Notes under the pieces: model-generated
The model's input: the letters and a program-made list of their open reading frames with translations, nothing else
Told to the model about the DNA's origin: nothing
Databases searched by the model: none
Part shown: piece by piece, positions 5,433 to 6,794 of the stretch
Layout: every line of letters begins with the position of its first letter
How positions within the stretch are numbered: the first letter of the stretch is position 1
Position numbers and translations under genes: made by a program
DNA from: an uncultured Collinsella sp.
GTDB lineage: Bacteria; Actinomycetota; Coriobacteriia; Coriobacteriales; Coriobacteriaceae
Length of the DNA stretch: 6,794 nt
Direction of reading: 5' to 3'
NCBI GenBank assembly: GCA_902478705.1
Contig: CABSMB010000069.1
Location: 1-6,794, forward strand

Positions 5433-6272
5433 ATGTATAAGATCCTGGAGAAGACGCAGTTCTCGGAGAAGGTGTTCAAGTTCCGCATCGAGGCGCCTGC
5501 AATCGCCAAGCATGCGCACGCTGGACAGTTCCTCATGGTTCGCGCCAACGAGACGGGCGAGCGTGTCCCGTTTACCCTGGCCGGCTGGAACGGTGACGAG
5601 GGCTGGGTCGAGTTCATCTTCATGGTGATCGGCAAGACCACCGAGATGCTGTCCACCTACGAGGCCGGCGAGTCGCTGCGCGACGTCGTGGGCCCGCTGG
5701 GCGTTCCCACCGAGATGGCCGAGGGCCCCTGCGCCGTCATTGGCGGCGGCGTCGGCCTGGCAATTGCCTTCCCGGTCGCCAAGCACCTGGTCGAGACCGG
5801 CCACGAGGTGCACGCCATCATGGGCGCCCGCACCAAGGACCTCCTGCTCATGGAGGACCAGTTCCGCGAGCTCCTCGACGAGGACCACATCCACATCACC
5901 ACTGACGACGGCTCCTACGGCGAGCAGGGCGTTGTCACCGCTCCGCTGGAGCGCCTGCTGCAGGACAAGGCCGTGAGCCAGGTCTTCTGCGTCGGCCCCG
6001 TTCCGATGATGAAGTTCTCGACCCTCACCGCCCAGAAGTACGACACCCCCATCACCGCGTCGCTCAACCCCATCATGGTTGACGGCACCGGTATGTGCGG
6101 CTGCTGCCGCGTCGAGGTGGGCGGCGTGACCAAGTTCGCTTGCGTCGACGGCCCCGACTTCGATGCCACCCTGGTCGACTGGGATGACCTTCGTGCCCGC
6201 CAGGCCGCTTACCGTTCCGAAGAGGGCGAGTCCCTCAAGGCCTATGAGGAAAAGAGCTGCGCATGCCACTAG
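5433..6272 (+). CDS. nfnA: NfnA/SudB-type FAD/NAD(H)-binding [2Fe-2S] subunit
   Basis: This belongs to the ferredoxin-NADP reductase-like family that includes PyrK, SudB and NfnA. In NfnAB complexes the subunit carries FAD and a [2Fe-2S] cluster and handles NAD(H), while NfnB handles NADP(H); together they couple NADH and reduced ferredoxin to NADPH formation. The 279-residue length fits. Visible are the FAD-binding RVPFT (44-48), GPLG (87-90), the nucleotide-binding GGGVGLA (104-110), and the cluster motif MVDGTGMCGCCRV with D217, C222 and C225 plus C237 in FACVDGPDFDA. An Asp plus three Cys at this spacing is the pattern known for NfnA. An extra Cys (C224) sits where Gly is usual, and the tail ends in CACH. 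The gene overlaps its partner by 10 bases, indicating an operon. Sulfide dehydrogenase (SudB) or a glutamate synthase partner cannot be excluded by sequence. Confidence 0.85.
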   Translation: MYKILEKTQFSEKVFKFRIEAPAIAKHAHAGQFLMVRANETGERVPFTLAGWNGDEGWVEFIFMVIGKTTEMLSTYEAGESLRDVVGPLGVPTEMAEGPCAVIGGGVGLAIAFPVAKHLVETGHEVHAIMGARTKDLLLMEDQFRELLDEDHIHITTDDGSYGEQGVVTAPLERLLQDKAVSQVFCVGPVPMMKFSTLTAQKYDTPITASLNPIMVDGTGMCGCCRVEVGGVTKFACVDGPDFDATLVDWDDLRARQAAYRSEEGESLKAYEEKSCACH

Positions 6273-6794
6273 TTAACGGTCGTTTCGTTGCCGATATGAA
6301 GTCGCCCCGCACCCCCGATAACGAGGAGCCGGCTGCCGAGCGCGCCTGCGACTTCCGCCCTGTCGACAAGGGCTTCACCGAGGAGATGGCGCTGGCCGAG
6401 GCCGAGCGCTGCCTCAACTGCAAGAAGCCGTTCTGTGTTGAGGGCTGCCCCGTCAACATCAACATCCCCCGCTTTATCGAGCAGATCCGCGCGAAGGACT
6501 TCGGCGGCGCCCTTGATACCATCCGCGAGGACTCCATGCTTCCCGCCATCTGCGGCCGCGTCTGCCCGCAGGAGAACCAGTGCGAGGGCAAGTGCATCCG
6601 TGGTAAGAAGTCCGAGCCCGTGGCCATCGGCCAGCTCGAGCGCTTCCTGGGTGACCGCCCCGAGCTCGCCTCCACGCCCAAGATGGCCCCCAAGAACGGC
6701 AAGAAGGTCGCCGTCGTCGGCTCCGGCCCGTCCGGCATCACCTGCGCCGGCGAGCTCGCCCGTAACGGCTTTGACGTCACCGTCTTCGAGGCTT
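6263..6794 (+). CDS. nfnB: NfnB/SudA/GltD-like Fe-S flavoprotein, 3'-incomplete
   Basis: This is the start of the NADP(H)-binding partner of the preceding gene, in the family often annotated as NADPH-dependent glutamate synthase small subunit. 177 residues are present and the frame is still open at the window end; the full protein is usually about 460 residues. The N-terminal domain carries two cysteine groups for [4Fe-4S] clusters: CLNCKKPFCVEGCP (50-63) and CGRVCPQENQCEGKC (97-111). A dinucleotide-binding fold begins with KVAVVGSGPSG (glycines 153, 155, 158) and ends in TVFEA at the edge. The ATG at 6263 lies inside the end of nfnA (10-base overlap), with GAGGAAAAGAG upstream as ribosome site. 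Without a large glutamate synthase subunit nearby, a bifurcating transhydrogenase role (NfnAB) is more likely than glutamate synthesis, but this is inference. Confidence 0.88.
   Translation, partial: MPLVNGRFVADMKSPRTPDNEEPAAERACDFRPVDKGFTEEMALAEAERCLNCKKPFCVEGCPVNINIPRFIEQIRAKDFGGALDTIREDSMLPAICGRVCPQENQCEGKCIRGKKSEPVAIGQLERFLGDRPELASTPKMAPKNGKKVAVVGSGPSGITCAGELARNGFDVTVFEA

Noticed and set aside
5392..5628. GTG-initiated 78-codon frame starting in the nfnA leader
   Set aside because: It overlaps nfnA in a different frame, has Arg/Ser-rich shadow composition and no ribosome site at proper spacing.
1..6794. CRISPR array, tRNA or rRNA genes, or a toxin-antitoxin pair
   Set aside because: I saw no regularly spaced direct repeats, no tRNA-like cloverleaf or rRNA sequence, and no unassigned pair of small genes.

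Overview
The window is a GC-rich, gene-dense bacterial chromosome segment. The protein set and gene order (GlmU, Prs, Pth; an ECF transporter; an NfnAB-like oxidoreductase pair) and the style of the sequence fit an anaerobic high-GC actinobacterium. Class Coriobacteriia, most likely a gut Collinsella or relative, is my best guess. That is inference from recognition, not a database match.

Layout. Bases 1-24 are not genome: they match the end of an Illumina Nextera adapter including the Tn5 mosaic end, so this is the edge of an assembly contig. Bases 25-1400 on the minus strand hold an ECF-type transporter module, ecfT followed by an ATPase gene cut by the adapter junction inside its ABC signature motif. 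After a divergent control region (1401-1593), the plus strand carries glmU (1594-3006), an intrinsic terminator, a promoter, prs (3199-4185), a 105-base near-perfect palindrome, and pth (4429-5058). The 374-base gap after pth is packed with structure: a roughly 198-base element bounded by about 40-base inverted repeats with a 16-bp hairpin terminator inside, then a perfect -10 box and a leader with two predicted stem-loops. It leads into an NfnA/SudB-like flavoprotein gene (5433-6272) overlapping by 10 bases the start of its NfnB/SudA (glutamate-synthase-small-subunit-like) partner, which runs off the right end.

How the genes fit together. glmU-prs-pth is a housekeeping neighbourhood familiar from Firmicutes and Actinobacteria: UDP-GlcNAc for peptidoglycan, PRPP for nucleotides, histidine and tryptophan, and recycling of peptidyl-tRNA. 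The gene often found between prs and pth (ctc/rplY, L25-like) is absent, and its slot holds the long palindrome. The NfnAB-like pair would balance NADH, NADPH and reduced ferredoxin in an anaerobe. The ECF module would import a vitamin or metal; no substrate-binding S component is in view.

I do not see a new defence, mobile or biosynthetic system here. The genes are ordinary. The parts worth a second look are the two intergenic inverted-repeat structures, the structured nfnA leader and the adapter artefact.
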